Below are positions 1-9,660 of a stretch of 64,000 bases of DNA, piece after piece. The stretch is from Pseudocolwellia sp049933045 (GTDB lineage Bacteria > Pseudomonadota > Gammaproteobacteria > Enterobacterales > Alteromonadaceae). The position numbers and the translations under genes were made by a program. Positions within the stretch are counted from its first letter, which is position 1, and the number at the start of each line of letters is the position of its first letter. The stretch spans positions 2,666,001 to 2,730,000 of the forward strand of contig NZ_CP187926.1 in NCBI RefSeq assembly GCF_049933045.1, written 5' to 3'. The notes under the pieces were generated by a model. It was not told the origin of the DNA, searched no databases, and saw only the letters and a list, made by a program, of their open reading frames with translations.

Positions 1-678
1 ATCAATCATGCGCAGGTTACGCCAAAACATCAGCATCATATCTATAATAGCCACAGGGCTAATAGCGATAAGTACAACAGATTCAGTAGAGAACTTAGCG
101 ACTTCGTCTAAAGCTTTTTGATCAACACTTGTGAGTACCTCTTGAGAATAGAGGTTAATAACTTCTACATCAGTATATTCTGGCTGAACAATATCAGCCC
201 ACGTTTTATCGTTACTAATATCGCACGGTAAATGTTCAGTTATTTTTTCACATAATTCTCGGGCGTCATACTTACTCTCACCTTCTAAAATATTTTGTAC
301 TTGACACCTTACTTTATCTTGGCGTGATAACTGACGTAATGAAGAAAATTCTCTGTAAGCTGTTGAACCAAATATAAGTGTAATTATAAAGAGCAATAAA
401 CCATAAATGCTGGATATGATAGGCGATTGTTCAAAGCCTAAAATAAAAAACTCGATTAGCTCATATGAAACTAAACCTAAAAATAAAACAATGGCTATAC
501 GCCATAACCAGCGTGGTTTTGATTTTTCAATAATCTCGTTATTTTCAGCGATTTCTTCAACTTCAGGTTGCCAAGCATCATTCTCAAAAATCACCTGATT
601 CTCAGGCTCTTGCTGATTATCTGCTGACTTAGTGTCTAATTCATCAAATAATATTTGTTGTTGATATTTATCTATCAT
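1..678 (-). CDS. ycjF: YcjF/DUF697-type membrane protein, C-terminus cut by window edge
   Basis: An open minus-strand frame starts at ATG 678-676 and runs off the left edge, so only the first 226 codons are present. It begins MIDKYQQQ, has an acidic, Gln/Glu-rich N-terminal stretch, then two closely spaced hydrophobic segments and a third one near the cut end, as expected for the YcjF (TIGR01620) family of inner-membrane proteins. The start overlaps the stop of the upstream ycjX gene in an ATGA arrangement, so the two are translationally coupled. In enterobacteria ycjXF lie next to psp and belong to the phage-shock response, which matches this context. The molecular role is not established. 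Confidence 0.8.
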   Translation of the reverse strand, partial: MIDKYQQQILFDELDTKSADNQQEPENQVIFENDAWQPEVEEIAENNEIIEKSKPRWLWRIAIVLFLGLVSYELIEFFILGFEQSPIISSIYGLLLFIITLIFGSTAYREFSSLRQLSRQDKVRCQVQNILEGESKYDARELCEKITEHLPCDISNDKTWADIVQPEYTDVEVINLYSQEVLTSVDQKALDEVAKFSTESVVLIAISPVAIIDMMLMFWRNLRMID

Positions 679-2051
679 TTCATTTTATCTCCGAATAGAA
701 ACTGCATGGTTTGATCCATTCTAATATGAGGTAAACATTCATGTACGTCACATACTTGGTGAGGTTTAAAGGCAATATAATTAAATTGCTGATTGTCCCA
801 AAAACTACTTTTAGGCAGCTTTTCAGGAACAGCACCAGGGAACAAGGTGATCAACTCATCATTATCTGCTCTTCTACCCTGTAATACAGGTAAAGGCTGA
901 CCATTATGTAAACTATTACCGACTTTGGTTGTTTTAACCGAAGCTATCGCTAATGTTTTCATTTCAATCGTGTCGTAATTCAATTGATGTTTAGTTTGAT
1001 AAACCAATTGATTCAATAAAGACACAAGCTTGGGGTGTTGTTCTGGAGTAACATGATCGGCTTTAGTGGCGGCAAATAAAAGCTTGTCGATTTTAGGTGA
1101 AAACAAACGCGAAAATAAGCTTGATTGCCCATAGTTAAAGCTTTCTAAAATCAAGGTAATAGCATGTTGTAAATCGTTAAAACTAGATTCGCCTTTGTTT
1201 AAAGGCGTTAAACAATCAGCCAATACTATTTGTCGGTCAAAATTAATAAAGTGTTCTTTATAAAATTTACGTACAACTCTTTCTTTATATTCTATAAACC
1301 GTGCTCTAAGCATACCTATCAAAGTATCGTCTTGTGCATTTTGATAAGCATTTAATTCTATATTTTCAAAAGCGGTATAAGGGAAGAATTGTAATATAGG
1401 TGCATCGGCTAATTCCCCAGGAAGTATAAAACGACCTGGCTGAATAACTGACAAACCTAACTCATGCCTAAAAACATGTAATAAATCGGTATATTCTTTT
1501 GAAATATCAGCAAGTAGTTGCTCATCAACAGGCTCTAAGGGATCTAACTGATTGATCTTTTCAATCAAACTTTGTGAAAGTTCAGCACGAGGCGACTCTT
1601 TCATCAAGGCATATGTACTTTCAGACCATTCTTCATAGGTCTGGTTTAGCATAGGCAAATCTAACAGCCATTCCCCTGGGTAATCAGTAATATCTAAATA
1701 TAATGTTGCTGTATCTTTAGCATATTTTAGCAATGAACCTTTTGGCGTATATCGAATAGCTAAACGTAATTCACTAATACCATTTGTAGCTTCTGGCCAT
1801 GTTGGTGGCTCGTTACAAAAAGCAGCTAACGAGGCATCATATTCAAAACGAGGGATATGAAGATTTTTTTGAGGTACACGTTTAGCCGCAATAAAACGAC
1901 CTTGATGTACTGGATTGAAAAAACTTAAATGAGAGTTATTGCCTTCATTAATTAATTGATTAACTAATGAGGTAATAAAAGCGGTTTTACCACTTCGACT
2001 TAAACCAGTAACAGCAAGAGTTATATGCTGATCAAACGTGCGATTAAGCAA
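675..2051 (-). CDS. ycjX: YcjX-family P-loop ATPase (DUF463)
   Basis: The product is a 458-residue YcjX-like protein with a Walker A motif GLSRSGKT at residues 16-23 and the conserved start of the family around it. These proteins are stress-associated nucleotide-binding proteins encoded with YcjF beside the psp operon; the substrate is unknown. The in-frame start at 2051 is TTG with no clear ribosome binding site. The usual N-terminal helix (KKNQLQKFKRKANDLLNR) continues upstream in the same frame but reaches a stop without meeting an ATG. An ATG at 2106-2104 would join this frame if the A6 run at 2089-2094 had five A's. The true N-terminus is therefore uncertain. Confidence 0.85.
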   Translation of the reverse strand: MLNRTFDQHITLAVTGLSRSGKTAFITSLVNQLINEGNNSHLSFFNPVHQGRFIAAKRVPQKNLHIPRFEYDASLAAFCNEPPTWPEATNGISELRLAIRYTPKGSLLKYAKDTATLYLDITDYPGEWLLDLPMLNQTYEEWSESTYALMKESPRAELSQSLIEKINQLDPLEPVDEQLLADISKEYTDLLHVFRHELGLSVIQPGRFILPGELADAPILQFFPYTAFENIELNAYQNAQDDTLIGMLRARFIEYKERVVRKFYKEHFINFDRQIVLADCLTPLNKGESSFNDLQHAITLILESFNYGQSSLFSRLFSPKIDKLLFAATKADHVTPEQHPKLVSLLNQLVYQTKHQLNYDTIEMKTLAIASVKTTKVGNSLHNGQPLPVLQGRRADNDELITLFPGAVPEKLPKSSFWDNQQFNYIAFKPHQVCDVHECLPHIRMDQTMQFLFGDKMK

Positions 2052-2365
2052 GTCGTTTGCTTTACGTTTAAATTTTTGTAATTGATTCTTTTTTAATAAT
2101 AGCCATTTTATCTATTTATTTTAGTGTTAATTCGAGTCTATTGGTCTTTTTAGATAAAGTTTCATCCTGAAAGAGCAAAGACCTTGTGAATAAATTCATA
2201 CTTATTATCCGTATAAATTGAATTAACTTTTGATTAAATCTGATTACCACCAGTCCTCTATACACAATACCTTATTTTAACAAAAAATAAATATTACAAA
2301 TAATTAAAAGGTAATGTTCAATGATGAAATTAATTAACCTTCGTTATTGAGAGTGGAGCAAGCAG
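2052..2365. other. Intergenic region between pspC and ycjX
   Basis: About 310 bases without a convincing gene. It would carry a separate promoter for ycjXF if the terminator after pspC is efficient. I see no repeat or RNA gene in it. Confidence 0.5.
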
Positions 2366-2391
2366 ATAAAAGAAAAGCGACAATGTCGCTT
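2366..2391 (-). terminator. Rho-independent terminator after pspC
   Basis: On the minus strand a hairpin with stem AAGCGAC/GTCGCTT and a 3-base loop starts within the pspC stop codon and is followed by a T-rich tract. It separates pspABC from ycjX. Confidence 0.6.
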
Positions 2392-2840
2392 TATAATTTA
2401 TTAATTTCTCTAGATAGACTAAATTCAGGCGATGTTACATAACGTTCCATAGTACGGAGTTGACCTTCTAACTTAGTAAACTTACGTTTTATGTCATGAA
2501 AAGCTTGTTTAGGCGGCTCACCTGCTTGCCATATTTTAGCTTTTACCTTAATAGATTCGTCATCAGCGTTCTGATTATTGCTATTTGTATAAGCATTGTT
2601 TGCTGCATTATTACCGTTAGAGTTGAAAGATTTAGATTGCTTAGGCTTTTTATCTAAAATAAACCAACCAGCTATATAAATAACAATAAACCAGCCCATA
2701 CCTAATAAAACACCAGAAGCCACTAACACGCGTACTAGCCAAGGCTCCCAACCAAAATAAGTGGCTAAGCCTGCACACACACCTGCAACCTTGCCATTTT
2801 GTGGGTCTCGGTATAATTGTTTTTTGGTTTGCTGTGTCAT
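2391..2840 (-). CDS. pspC: Phage shock protein C
   Basis: The 149-residue protein has an N-terminal PspC domain (about residues 7-65) with the typical KVAGVCAGLATYFGW motif and a hydrophobic membrane segment (WFIVIYIAGWFIL). An Asn/Ser-rich linker and a charged C-terminal helix follow, of the kind seen in gammaproteobacterial PspC. PspB and PspC sit in the inner membrane, sense envelope stress and release PspA from PspF. The start codon overlaps the end of pspB by four bases (ATGA), so translation is coupled. Confidence 0.95.
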   Translation of the reverse strand: MTQQTKKQLYRDPQNGKVAGVCAGLATYFGWEPWLVRVLVASGVLLGMGWFIVIYIAGWFILDKKPKQSKSFNSNGNNAANNAYTNSNNQNADDESIKVKAKIWQAGEPPKQAFHDIKRKFTKLEGQLRTMERYVTSPEFSLSREINKL

Positions 2841-3064
2841 ACCTTACTTCTCCATTCAGGAGTTTCCACATCAAGTATTGCTTCAAGTGTTTTTATTCTG
2901 TCTGTCATTTTATCTGCAAGTTCAGAAAGCTCTGATAGTTGTGCGTATTCTTCTTCACTCAATCCTTGGCTAAGTTGACGCTTACTTCGGTAATGTAATA
3001 CCAACCAAATAGGCGCCACAACGACCAAAAAAATCACTATTGGGGCTATAAATACTTCTTCCAC
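2837..3064 (-). CDS. pspB: Phage shock protein B
   Basis: The 75-residue protein has the PspB layout: one N-terminal transmembrane segment (IVIFLVVVAPIWLVLHY) followed by a charged cytoplasmic helix with leucine heptads (LSELSELADKMTDRIKTLE). It works with PspC as envelope-stress sensor. It lies 84 bases downstream of pspA in the same operon and overlaps pspC. Confidence 0.95.
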   Translation of the reverse strand: MEEVFIAPIVIFLVVVAPIWLVLHYRSKRQLSQGLSEEEYAQLSELSELADKMTDRIKTLEAILDVETPEWRSKV

Positions 3065-3148
3065 AGGTTTCTCCTTCTTTATTAATCGATAACTTCATTA
3101 TTATTTAACAGTATAGATTGTTACTTTTATTTGATTGAAGGTTATTGA

Positions 3149-3808
3149 TTAGCTTTTATTTAGTTTAGCTTTCAATTCAGCTAGCTCGTTATCAACACTT
3201 TCATTTGTTTCTAACTCTGAAATTTCATCTGATAATGATTTACTCCCTATATCGTACGATTCAATTTGTGATTCAATATCATCAATTTTTCTTTCGTATT
3301 GATCGAAGCGGCCTAAAGCATCATTAACTTTTTCGGTATTGATGTTTTTCTTAACTTTTAAACGCGATTGAGCCGTTTTCTCACGTATTAATATAGCTTT
3401 TTGACGATTTTTAGCATCCGACAGTTTATCTTGTAACTGTGAAATATCTTCCTGCAATTTAGCAATATGATCTTCAATATTGTTTAGTTCATTGTTTAAT
3501 GACTCGGCATTTTCAGCACACTTTTTCTTTTCAACTAATGCTGCTCTTGCTAAATCTTCACGATTTTTATTTAAGGCTAATTCAGCTTTAGCTTGCCAAT
3601 CAACAACTTCGTTTTCAAAACGTTCAATTTGACGAACTAAATCTTTTTTGTCCGCTAAGGTTCTTGCTGAAGAAGATCTCACTTCAACTAACGTGTCTTC
3701 CATTTCTTGAATAATTAAACGAACCATTTTTGCAGGATCTTCTGCTTTGTCTAAAATACTATTAATGTTTGAATTAATAATGTCTGTGAATCTTGAAAAA
3801 ATACCCAT
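3149..3808 (-). CDS. pspA: Phage shock protein A
   Basis: The 219-residue protein is almost wholly helical coiled coil and starts MGIFSRFTDIINSNINSILD, the amphipathic membrane-binding helix of the PspA/IM30 (ESCRT-III-like) family. The length is typical of the family. PspA binds PspF to silence the operon and, when released, assembles on damaged inner membrane to limit proton leakage. The ATG follows a good Shine-Dalgarno (GAGGAA). It is the first gene of pspABC and is divergent from pspF. Confidence 0.96.
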   Translation of the reverse strand: MGIFSRFTDIINSNINSILDKAEDPAKMVRLIIQEMEDTLVEVRSSSARTLADKKDLVRQIERFENEVVDWQAKAELALNKNREDLARAALVEKKKCAENAESLNNELNNIEDHIAKLQEDISQLQDKLSDAKNRQKAILIREKTAQSRLKVKKNINTEKVNDALGRFDQYERKIDDIESQIESYDIGSKSLSDEISELETNESVDNELAELKAKLNKS

Positions 3809-3880
3809 AATTCATTCCTCTAAAATAAAATTAATGTAAAAACACACCTAAAAGTCGCACTAGAATATGTTTTGAATATA

Positions 3881-3909
3881 CTTAAGTTATATTCATGTTC
3901 TACGCCAAC
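3881..3909 (-). promoter_or_regulatory. Possible sigma-54 promoter of pspA
   Basis: On the minus strand the sequence TTGGCGTAGAACATGAAT has the -24 GG followed, ten bases later, by GA where the -12 GC is expected. It would place the transcript start about 70 bases upstream of pspA. psp operons are sigma-54/PspF dependent in known species, so a site is expected in this 224-base divergent gap, but the imperfect -12 element keeps confidence low. Confidence 0.35.
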
Positions 3910-4032
3910 TTTTTAACTACTATAACTCTATGTTTTTAATGTATTTATTTATTTAACGAAAACCCTTTAATCAAAGTAGTTAATAAAATACACTATTTGT
4001 TAGTGAAATAAACCAAATCTTAGGTCTTCGTA

Positions 4033-5139
4033 ATGACTCGTTTTAACAAGCAAGATAATCTTATTGGTCAATCAAACAGCTTTTTAGAAGTGTTAGAGCA
4101 AATATCTCAAATAGCTCCGCTAAGTAAACCTGTATTGATTATTGGTGAACGAGGTACAGGTAAGGAGCTTATAGCAGAAAGGTTACATTTTTTGTCTCAA
4201 CGCTGGGATCAAAGTTACCTTAAACTTAATTGCGCATCGTTAAACGAAAATCTATTAGAAACTGAACTCTTTGGTTATGACTCGGGTGCATTTACTGGCG
4301 CAACAAAACGTCATGAAGGTCGTTTTGAACGTGCAGATAAAGGCACTTTATTTTTAGATGAAATAGCTAATACTTCAGGGTTAATTCAAGAAAAATTATT
4401 ACGTGTCGTTGAGTATGGTGAGTTTGAGCGTGTTGGTGGTTCACGAACAATTACAACAGATACGAGATTAGTTGCTGCAACCAATGAAGATCTACCTTTA
4501 CTAGCGAGCACAGGTGAATTTAGAGCTGATTTACTTGACCGATTAGCCTTTGACGTAATTACCCTTCCGCCTTTAAGAGAAAGAAGAGAAGACATTTTAC
4601 TGCTCGCTGAACATTTTGCTATTTCAATGACACGAGAACTTGAGTTTGAGTTATTTAGTGGTTTTACTGAAAAAGCTAAACGTAGTTTATTGGAATATAG
4701 TTGGCCAGGTAACGTACGTGAATTAAAGAATGTGGTTGAGCGAAGTGTTTATCGAAATAACAATCCTCACCTGCCTGTGCATAATTTAGTTATCGACCCT
4801 TTTGAATCACCTTATAGACCGACAAAACGAATCAAAACTAACGATAGAATAACCCACAATCCAACGGTAGTTTCGTCATCTAAAGAGGAGTCTGTTGAAA
4901 CTGAACTGTCTGCAAATCATGTTATTAAAGCCGAACAAAAAGACGTTGAATATCAATTTCCACTTTCATTAAAAGACTTATCTCAAGACTATGAGAAAAA
5001 TCTTATTCAAGAAGCGTTAAAAACGTGTCAATTTAATCAGAAAAAGACAGCAGACGCGCTTAAATTAACGTATCATCAACTACGCGGCTACTTAAAAAAA
5101 TATAATTTATTAGATGGTAAAATGGTTAATGAAGACTAG
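4033..5139 (+). CDS. pspF: Psp operon sigma-54 activator PspF
   Basis: The 368-residue protein is an enhancer-binding protein without a receiver domain. Walker A GERGTGKE lies at residues 38-45, the sigma-54 contact loop GAFTGA at 85-90, Walker B around LFLDEIA, and a C-terminal Fis-type helix-turn-helix (NQKKTADALKLTYHQLRGYL). Direct start of the AAA+ domain near residue 10 is characteristic of PspF, which is restrained by PspA. It is longer than E. coli PspF because of a low-complexity linker of about 60 residues before the DNA-binding domain. It is divergent from pspA and its end overlaps or abuts sapA. Confidence 0.95.
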   Translation: MTRFNKQDNLIGQSNSFLEVLEQISQIAPLSKPVLIIGERGTGKELIAERLHFLSQRWDQSYLKLNCASLNENLLETELFGYDSGAFTGATKRHEGRFERADKGTLFLDEIANTSGLIQEKLLRVVEYGEFERVGGSRTITTDTRLVAATNEDLPLLASTGEFRADLLDRLAFDVITLPPLRERREDILLLAEHFAISMTRELEFELFSGFTEKAKRSLLEYSWPGNVRELKNVVERSVYRNNNPHLPVHNLVIDPFESPYRPTKRIKTNDRITHNPTVVSSSKEESVETELSANHVIKAEQKDVEYQFPLSLKDLSQDYEKNLIQEALKTCQFNQKKTADALKLTYHQLRGYLKKYNLLDGKMVNED

Positions 5140-6760
5140 AAATATGTCATTCGATTCCACTCGTTGTTTTTTAGCTTTTTTATGTATCAACTTATTCTTG
5201 GTAGGTTGTAGTAATGAGAATGCTGCCACACTAAGTAGAAAAAGTATTATTTATTGCAGTGAAGGCTCTCCTGAAAGCTTTAATCCTCAAATCGTTATAT
5301 CTAGCACCACTATTGATGCGACCTCTAATCAGTTGTACAACAGTTTAATAACGCATAAAGGTGATGACAATGTGTTATCTCCCGCAATTGCTAAGTCATG
5401 GCATATTACTCGTGACGGAACAAAAATCACCTTCTATCTACGCCAAGACATTAGCTTTCATCAAACAAGTTATTTTACACCAACAAGAAAATTAAATGCT
5501 GACGATGTATTATTCTCATTTAACCGCATATTAGATTCTGAACACGAATATCATGATGTTTCAGGCGGCTTTTACCCTTTCTTTCAAAGAATTAATTTTG
5601 ATGAACTTGTTGAAGACATAGAAAAACTAAATGAGTATACGGTGCGCTTTACCTTAAGTAGACCTGATAGCTCATTTTTAGCTAACTTAGCCACTGATTT
5701 CGCAGTTATTTTATCTAAAGAATACGCCGATAATTTGTCAGCAACCTACTCTCAACAACAAATAGATTTATTACCAATAGGCACAGGTCCATTTAAATAT
5801 AAAGAATACCGAGCAGGTTCTTTTATTCGTTATTCTGCACACGAAAACTATTGGCAAAAGAATATAAATATTGAGCATTTAATTTTTGATATCACACCAA
5901 GTAACACAGGACGATTAACTAAGTTACTCGCTAAAGAATGCGATGTTGTGTCTTACCCTATTGCTCATAACAAAATAACGGAAAGACAAGATTTAGTATT
6001 GAACGAAATAACCTCATTTAATCTGGCTTACTTAGGTTTTAATACCACTAAGGCACCTTTTAATAATAAATTAGTGAGAAAAGCTATTTCTTACGCGATA
6101 AATAAAGAAGCGATTATTGATGCTATTTATTTTGGCAAGGCAGATATTGCCAGTTCCATTATCCCACCTGCATCATGGGCGTATGATAAAAATATTCCTG
6201 AACAAGAGTATTCAATATCTAAAGCCATCAATACATTAAATGAAGCTGGTTATCCTGATGGTTTTACCATGAACTTATGGGCTATGCCTGTTGAAAGAGC
6301 TTTTAATCCCGATGCGCTTACTATGGCAAAATTGATTGCTGGAGATTTACAAAAAATAGGGATTAACGTCAATATTATTTATGACTACGAATGGGATATA
6401 TTTTTAAAACTTATCGGTGAAGGCCAACATCATGCCGCATTATTAGGTTGGACAGCAGACCATCCTGATCCTGATAATTTTTTCACTCCGTTACTAAGTT
6501 GCTCTTCAACTTCTCAAGGTTATATCGGCACATTCTGGTGTAATAAAGCCGTAGATGAACTGATTAAACAGTCATTACAAACCAGTGATATTCGTAGCCG
6601 AAAAGAATACTATTCAGAAGTATTAAAAATAGCTGAAGATGAAATACCTTTGATCCCTATTGCCCATTCAAAACGCTTTCAAGGTCGTAGTAAGAACATT
6701 TCAGGTCAATTATTAAAACCTTTCGGCGGTATCACTTTTGAGAAGGTAAAGAAAAACTAA
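5129..6760 (+). CDS. sapA: Peptide ABC transporter substrate-binding lipoprotein SapA
   Basis: This is a family 5 extracellular solute-binding protein (SBP_bac_5, DppA/OppA/SapA). The N-terminus has a lipoprotein signal ending in a lipobox (FLVGC), so the protein is likely anchored in the membrane rather than free in the periplasm. Possible starts are ATG 5129 (MKTRNM, overlapping pspF by 11 bases, giving a better charged n-region) or ATG 5144; an upstream ATG at 5114 is less likely. It heads the tightly packed sapABCDF operon, whose homologues import peptides and contribute to antimicrobial-peptide resistance. Confidence 0.9.
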   Translation: MKTRNMSFDSTRCFLAFLCINLFLVGCSNENAATLSRKSIIYCSEGSPESFNPQIVISSTTIDATSNQLYNSLITHKGDDNVLSPAIAKSWHITRDGTKITFYLRQDISFHQTSYFTPTRKLNADDVLFSFNRILDSEHEYHDVSGGFYPFFQRINFDELVEDIEKLNEYTVRFTLSRPDSSFLANLATDFAVILSKEYADNLSATYSQQQIDLLPIGTGPFKYKEYRAGSFIRYSAHENYWQKNINIEHLIFDITPSNTGRLTKLLAKECDVVSYPIAHNKITERQDLVLNEITSFNLAYLGFNTTKAPFNNKLVRKAISYAINKEAIIDAIYFGKADIASSIIPPASWAYDKNIPEQEYSISKAINTLNEAGYPDGFTMNLWAMPVERAFNPDALTMAKLIAGDLQKIGINVNIIYDYEWDIFLKLIGEGQHHAALLGWTADHPDPDNFFTPLLSCSSTSQGYIGTFWCNKAVDELIKQSLQTSDIRSRKEYYSEVLKIAEDEIPLIPIAHSKRFQGRSKNISGQLLKPFGGITFEKVKKN

Positions 6761-7788
6761 TGCTTATATTTACCTTAAGAAGACTCAATTTATTTATTTT
6801 CACGTTAATCGTGTTAACCGCACTCTCGTTTAGCTTAAGCTTTTTATTCCCTGGTGATGCCCTTATAAACATGACAGGGCAAATTAACGCGACACCTGAA
6901 CAGCGTATAATGCTTATTGAAGAATACCAATATAATGGCAACGTATTCCAACAATATTGGGCGTATTTAACCCATTTATTTAATGGTGATTTAGGTGTTT
7001 CGATTTCTACTCACTTGCCAATCTCATCTGAAATAATGAGCTTATTACCTGCAACAATTGAACTCAGCGTTGTGGCATTATTTATTGCTATGGTTATAGG
7101 TATTCCGTTGGGTTTTATTGCTGCCGTTAGCCATAAGAAGTTTACTGATAACACCATTTTATTTATTTCAATGCTTGGTTATTCCATTCCAATTTTCTGG
7201 TTAGGTTTACTCGCGATATTAATCTTCTCAATAGAACTAGGTTGGCTACCTTCAGCTGGTCGCTTAAGTTTGGTTTATGAAATAGAGCCTATCACTGGCA
7301 TACAGTTTTTTGATATTTTAATGAGCAAGAGTGAATATAAATGGCAAGCATTTCAAGATGCGACCTTACACATTATTATGCCTGCTTGTGTTATCGCCAT
7401 TGCACCAATGACCACTTTTATAAGACTTGCCAGAACATCAATGATGGAAGTGCTTGAGTCAAGTTACATTAAAGCAGCTAAAGCGAAAGGTTTAACTTTT
7501 TGGCAAATAATTCACCGTCATGCTATCAGAAACGCATTAGTCAATGTTATAAGATATGTTGGTTTACGCTTTGCTAACTTAGTTACTTTAGCTATGGTTA
7601 CAGAAGTTATATTCAGTTGGCCAGGTATAGGCCGTTGGTTAATTGAAAGTATTTTCCAGCGAGATTACACCGCAATCCAAGGGGGGTTGTTGGCTTTGTC
7701 TAGCTTCATCTTCCTCGTACATATATTAACTGACTTTATTTACGCCGCATTAAACCCACTAGCAAGAGAGCACAAACATGGCTCGTGA
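6760..7788 (+). CDS. sapB: Peptide ABC transporter permease SapB
   Basis: The 342-residue inner-membrane permease has the DppB/OppB architecture: an N-terminal transmembrane helix, a periplasmic loop, then five more helices. The cytoplasmic EAA-type loop appears as SYIKAAKAKGLTFWQIIHRH. The start shares one base with the sapA stop (TAATG), indicating translational coupling. It forms the channel with SapC. Confidence 0.93.
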   Translation: MLIFTLRRLNLFIFTLIVLTALSFSLSFLFPGDALINMTGQINATPEQRIMLIEEYQYNGNVFQQYWAYLTHLFNGDLGVSISTHLPISSEIMSLLPATIELSVVALFIAMVIGIPLGFIAAVSHKKFTDNTILFISMLGYSIPIFWLGLLAILIFSIELGWLPSAGRLSLVYEIEPITGIQFFDILMSKSEYKWQAFQDATLHIIMPACVIAIAPMTTFIRLARTSMMEVLESSYIKAAKAKGLTFWQIIHRHAIRNALVNVIRYVGLRFANLVTLAMVTEVIFSWPGIGRWLIESIFQRDYTAIQGGLLALSSFIFLVHILTDFIYAALNPLAREHKHGS

Positions 7789-8671
7789 GAATATTTATCA
7801 AGAGGAAGAGTTTCCGTCACCGCTAATGCAACTGTGGCATAACTTTAAAAAGAACCCTATGGTAATGCTAGCCTTCGGTTCTTATTTAGCCTTGGCCATT
7901 TTAGCGATATTTTCTCCGATTTTAACGCCATTCTCGTCATCACAAAGTCATTTGGAATATATTTTACTTCCGCCCGCATGGAATGACGATGGTAATGTTA
8001 GCTTTTTATTAGGTACTGATAAATTAGGTCGGGATATACTTTCAATGCTGATGCATGGAGCCTCTTTCACTTTTGGCCTAAGCTTTATCATCGTTATCAT
8101 TTCCGCTTTTATTGGTGTTCTTATCGGTTCGTTATCTGCCCTTACTTCAGGTATTAAATCGAGCTTTTTAAATCATTTTCTTGATGTGATTTTATCTATT
8201 CCTTCTCTTTTATTGGCCATAGTTATTGTTGCCATTTTAGGTATAGGTTTAAGTAATACAGTACTCGCTATTATTATTGTGCTTATTCCTCAGTTTGTTC
8301 ACATCACTAAAAATGAAGTTAAAAAAGAGTTCTCAAAAGATTATGTTTTGGCTTCAAAGTTAGATGGAGCGAGTCCGTTAAGACTGTTACGTTATTCTAT
8401 TTTCCCCAATATTATTGAAAGAGTTATCACTCAAGCAACCTTAGCTCAGTCAGCTGCAATATTAGATATAGCAGCGTTAGGCTTTTTAGGGCTTGGTGCT
8501 CCTTCAGAAATTCCAGAATGGGGTGCTATGCTTTCTCATGGTATCGATTTATTTTATATCGCTCCTTGGACAGTATACTTACCAGGTTTAGCGATATTAT
8601 TTTCAGTGATTGCAACCAACCTTGTTGGTGAAGGACTTCGCCATGCACTTAAACAAAGAAAGGTGTACTAA
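7778..8671 (+). CDS. sapC: Peptide ABC transporter permease SapC
   Basis: The 297-residue DppC/OppC-type permease has an N-terminal helix, the conserved LLGTDKLGRDILS motif before the permease core, and an EAA loop (DYVLASKLDGASPLRLLRY). It overlaps the end of sapB by 11 bases. It pairs with SapB as the heterodimeric membrane domain. Confidence 0.93.
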   Translation: MARENIYQEEEFPSPLMQLWHNFKKNPMVMLAFGSYLALAILAIFSPILTPFSSSQSHLEYILLPPAWNDDGNVSFLLGTDKLGRDILSMLMHGASFTFGLSFIIVIISAFIGVLIGSLSALTSGIKSSFLNHFLDVILSIPSLLLAIVIVAILGIGLSNTVLAIIIVLIPQFVHITKNEVKKEFSKDYVLASKLDGASPLRLLRYSIFPNIIERVITQATLAQSAAILDIAALGFLGLGAPSEIPEWGAMLSHGIDLFYIAPWTVYLPGLAILFSVIATNLVGEGLRHALKQRKVY

Positions 8672-9660
8672 TGAACTTACTCGATATTAGAAACCTTTCA
8701 TTAGTCATGCTTTCTGGTAACAAGAGAGTTGTGGTGATTGACCGTGTATCTCTCACTATGAAAGAAGGTGAATTACGTGGTTTAGTAGGCGAGTCTGGTT
8801 CGGGTAAATCATTACTAGCGCAAGCAATAATGGGCGTATTAGACACTAAATGGATAATTGATGCTGACAGGTTTCATTGGCGCGGTACCGATCTTATGCG
8901 TCTATCAGTATCTGAACGAAAAAAGATTATATCTAAAGATGTAGCGATGATATTTCAAGAGCCTATGTCTTGTCTTGATCCAACAACAACCATAGGTGCT
9001 CAGTTAGAAGAAGCCGTAGATGACGAGCAGCTAACGGGTTATTTTTGGCAGAAAAAGAAACAACGTAAACTTGCGGCTATCAAACTATTACATAAGGTGG
9101 GTATTAAAAGACATCTACATTGTACAAGTAGCTACCCGCATCAATTAACTGAAGCGTTATGTCAGCGTGTAATGATTGCAATGGCACTTGCTAGACGCCC
9201 TATCCTCTTAATTGCAGATGAACCTACAGCAGCAATGGAAAGTACCAACCAAGGTCAAATATTCCGTTTGTTGGCGAGTTTGAACCAGCTTAAGAATATG
9301 TCAGTATTATTGATCAGCCATGATTTAGAAAACATGACTCATTGGACGAATCGCATCACGGTAATGTACAGCGGACAATTTGTAGAAGCAGGCACAACAG
9401 AACAAATATTTACAACGCCTTTTCATCCTTATACAAAGGCTTTAGTTGAAAGTACGCCGCATGCAAATATAAATGTTACACCTAAATCTAAATTGTCAGC
9501 ATTGCCAGGCAGTATTCCTATTTTAAAACATATACCAATTGGTTGTCGTTTAGGGCCTAGATGCCCACGAGCACAAAAGGCCTGTGTAGATGCACCTAAA
9601 ACTAAGAATCATCATGGTCATTTAGTGAGTTGTCATTTTTCTCTAAAGGATACTTATTAG
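8671..9660 (+). CDS. sapD: Peptide ABC transporter ATP-binding protein SapD
   Basis: The 329-residue ATPase has Walker A GESGSGKS near residue 41, a Q-loop (IFQEPMSCLDP) and Walker B LLIADEPTAAME. The C-terminal Oligo_HPY region carries a Cys cluster (CRLGPRCPRAQKAC) like other oligopeptide transporters. The ABC signature is degenerate (LTEALCQRV instead of LSGGQ), a known SapD trait, so this subunit may hydrolyse ATP poorly and rely on SapF. It is coupled to sapC by a one-base TAATG overlap. Confidence 0.93.
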   Translation: MNLLDIRNLSLVMLSGNKRVVVIDRVSLTMKEGELRGLVGESGSGKSLLAQAIMGVLDTKWIIDADRFHWRGTDLMRLSVSERKKIISKDVAMIFQEPMSCLDPTTTIGAQLEEAVDDEQLTGYFWQKKKQRKLAAIKLLHKVGIKRHLHCTSSYPHQLTEALCQRVMIAMALARRPILLIADEPTAAMESTNQGQIFRLLASLNQLKNMSVLLISHDLENMTHWTNRITVMYSGQFVEAGTTEQIFTTPFHPYTKALVESTPHANINVTPKSKLSALPGSIPILKHIPIGCRLGPRCPRAQKACVDAPKTKNHHGHLVSCHFSLKDTY